From Streptomyces sp. WM4235 (GTDB lineage: Bacteria > Actinomycetota > Actinomycetes > Streptomycetales > Streptomycetaceae): a stretch of 17,432 bases of DNA. The stretch is from positions 1 through 17,432 of the forward strand of contig NZ_LGDE01000479.1 of NCBI RefSeq assembly GCF_001279725.1, written 5' to 3'. The position numbers and the translations under genes are program-made. The notes beneath the pieces were generated by a model. It saw only the letters and a list, made by a program, of their open reading frames with translations, ran no database searches and was not told the DNA's origin. Shown one piece after another: positions 16,764 through 17,432 of the stretch (positions are counted from its first letter, which is position 1; each line of letters begins with the position of its first letter).

Positions 16764-16783
16764 CTCCCGGCGGTAGCCGGGGG
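16764..16783 (+). promoter_or_regulatory. Hairpin in the nrdR-nrdJ intergenic region
   Basis: CCCGGC-ggta-GCCGGG forms a 6-bp perfect stem with a tetraloop, extendable by a G-U and a C-G pair. A TAGATAC element at 16792-16798 just downstream could be a -10 for a separate nrdJ promoter, though I find no convincing -35. The hairpin may be a partial terminator or a processing site between the two genes. Confidence 0.35.
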
Positions 16784-16871
16784 CAGATTCGTAGATACAA
16801 GACACACAGCACCGTGCCGCGGAATAGCGCTGGCACTTTAGGGCGTTTTTGCCCGCATATGGGAGGCGGCC

Positions 16872-17432
16872 ATGACAGAGACGGCGAGCAGCTCGGCACG
16901 AGGTTCCCGAGCCAAGGGAACCAAGGTCACCAAGAGCGGCCTGCGGATCGAGCGCATCCACACCACCCCGGGCGTGCACCCGTACGACGAGGTGAGCTGG
17001 GAGCGTCGTGACGTCGTCATGACCAACTGGCGCGATGGTTCGGTCAACTTCGAGCAGCGTGGCGTCGAGTTCCCCGACTTCTGGTCGGTGAACGCGGTCA
17101 ACATCGTCACCAGCAAGTACTTCCGCGGCGCGGTCGGCAGCCCGCAGCGCGAGACCGGCCTGAAGCAGCTCATCGACCGGATCGTGAAGACGTACACGAA
17201 GGCCGGCGAGGACTTCGACTACTTCTCCTCGCCCGCGGACGCGGAGATCTTCGAGCACGAGCTGACCTACGCCCTCCTGCACCAGATCTTCAGCTTCAAC
17301 TCGCCGGTGTGGTTCAACGTCGGTACGCCCCAACCGCAGCAGGTCTCCGCCTGCTTCATCCTGGCCGTCGACGACTCCATGGAGTCGATCCTCGACTGGT
17401 ACAAGGAAGAGGGCATGATCTTCAAGGGCGGC
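16872..17432 (+). CDS. nrdJ: Adenosylcobalamin-dependent (class II) ribonucleotide reductase, N-terminal part
   Basis: The first 187 codons of a class II ribonucleotide reductase, which reduces ribonucleotides using adenosylcobalamin; the window edge truncates it. The N-terminal 25 residues are Ser/Lys-rich. Recognisable family segments follow: TPGVHPYDEVSWERRD, FEQRGVEFPDFWS, FNSPVWFNVG (142-151) and QQVSACFI. In the last of these, Cys161 corresponds to the first of the redox-active active-site cysteines. ATG 16872 has GGGAGG at 16861-16866, 5 nt upstream. Pairing with nrdR and the preceding NrdR boxes supports the assignment. The substrate-level choice (NDP in Streptomyces) is known from the family, not visible here. 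Confidence 0.94.
   Translation, partial: MTETASSSARGSRAKGTKVTKSGLRIERIHTTPGVHPYDEVSWERRDVVMTNWRDGSVNFEQRGVEFPDFWSVNAVNIVTSKYFRGAVGSPQRETGLKQLIDRIVKTYTKAGEDFDYFSSPADAEIFEHELTYALLHQIFSFNSPVWFNVGTPQPQQVSACFILAVDDSMESILDWYKEEGMIFKGG

Noticed and set aside
16716..16871. Cobalamin riboswitch upstream of nrdJ
   Set aside because: The 156-nt gap is too short for the full element and I see no B12-box consensus. Only a simple hairpin and a possible -10 are visible.

Overview
The window is high-GC DNA with strongly G/C-ending codons, GTG starts and AGGAG-type ribosome sites. Its gene order (hflX, a siderophore locus, dinG, lexA, nrdR, nrdJ) points to a Streptomyces-type actinomycete chromosome. From memory, S. 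coelicolor has the same order around SCO5796-SCO5805, with an orphan siderophore locus at SCO5799-SCO5801. This is therefore conserved chromosome carrying one specialised-metabolism locus, not a mobile island. I see no transposase, integrase, tRNA or CRISPR array.

Layout. 137-1585 (+) is a secreted M1-family zinc metallopeptidase. 1775-3280 (+) is the ribosome-associated GTPase HflX, preceded by a perfect 8-bp inverted repeat. The convergent gap 3281-3527 holds a 24-bp perfect hairpin flanked by two sets of short tandem repeats. 3528-4706 (-) is an exported S1/V8-like serine protease. The divergent gap 4707-5180 is dominated by sixteen 12-bp repeat units (4867-5058) of unknown role.

5181-12803 (+) is a four-gene NRPS-independent siderophore (NIS) operon: a diaminobutyrate-type aminotransferase, a NIS synthetase, an IucB/RhbD-type acyltransferase and a second NIS synthetase. 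The set resembles the rhizobactin 1021/schizokinen pathways, which build diamine-citrate hydroxamates. The diamine decarboxylase, N-hydroxylase, exporter and uptake genes are not in this window, and I find no IdeR/DmdR iron box. The most unusual feature is the first NIS synthetase. It starts at a good ribosome site but carries about 609 residues of Pro/Ala/Ser/Thr-rich, Lys/Ile/Cys-depleted sequence before an otherwise normal catalytic module of about 578 residues.

12856-14826 (+) is a DinG/XPD-like Fe-S helicase. 14935-15726 (-) is lexA, convergent with dinG across a strong hairpin terminator. The 473-bp divergent region between lexA and nrdR carries two candidate LexA boxes, two candidate NrdR boxes exactly 31 bp apart, and a long leader hairpin. 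nrdR (16200-16715) and the start of the B12-dependent ribonucleotide reductase nrdJ (16872 to the window end) follow. The right part is thus a DNA-repair and dNTP-supply block, and the middle is the siderophore locus.
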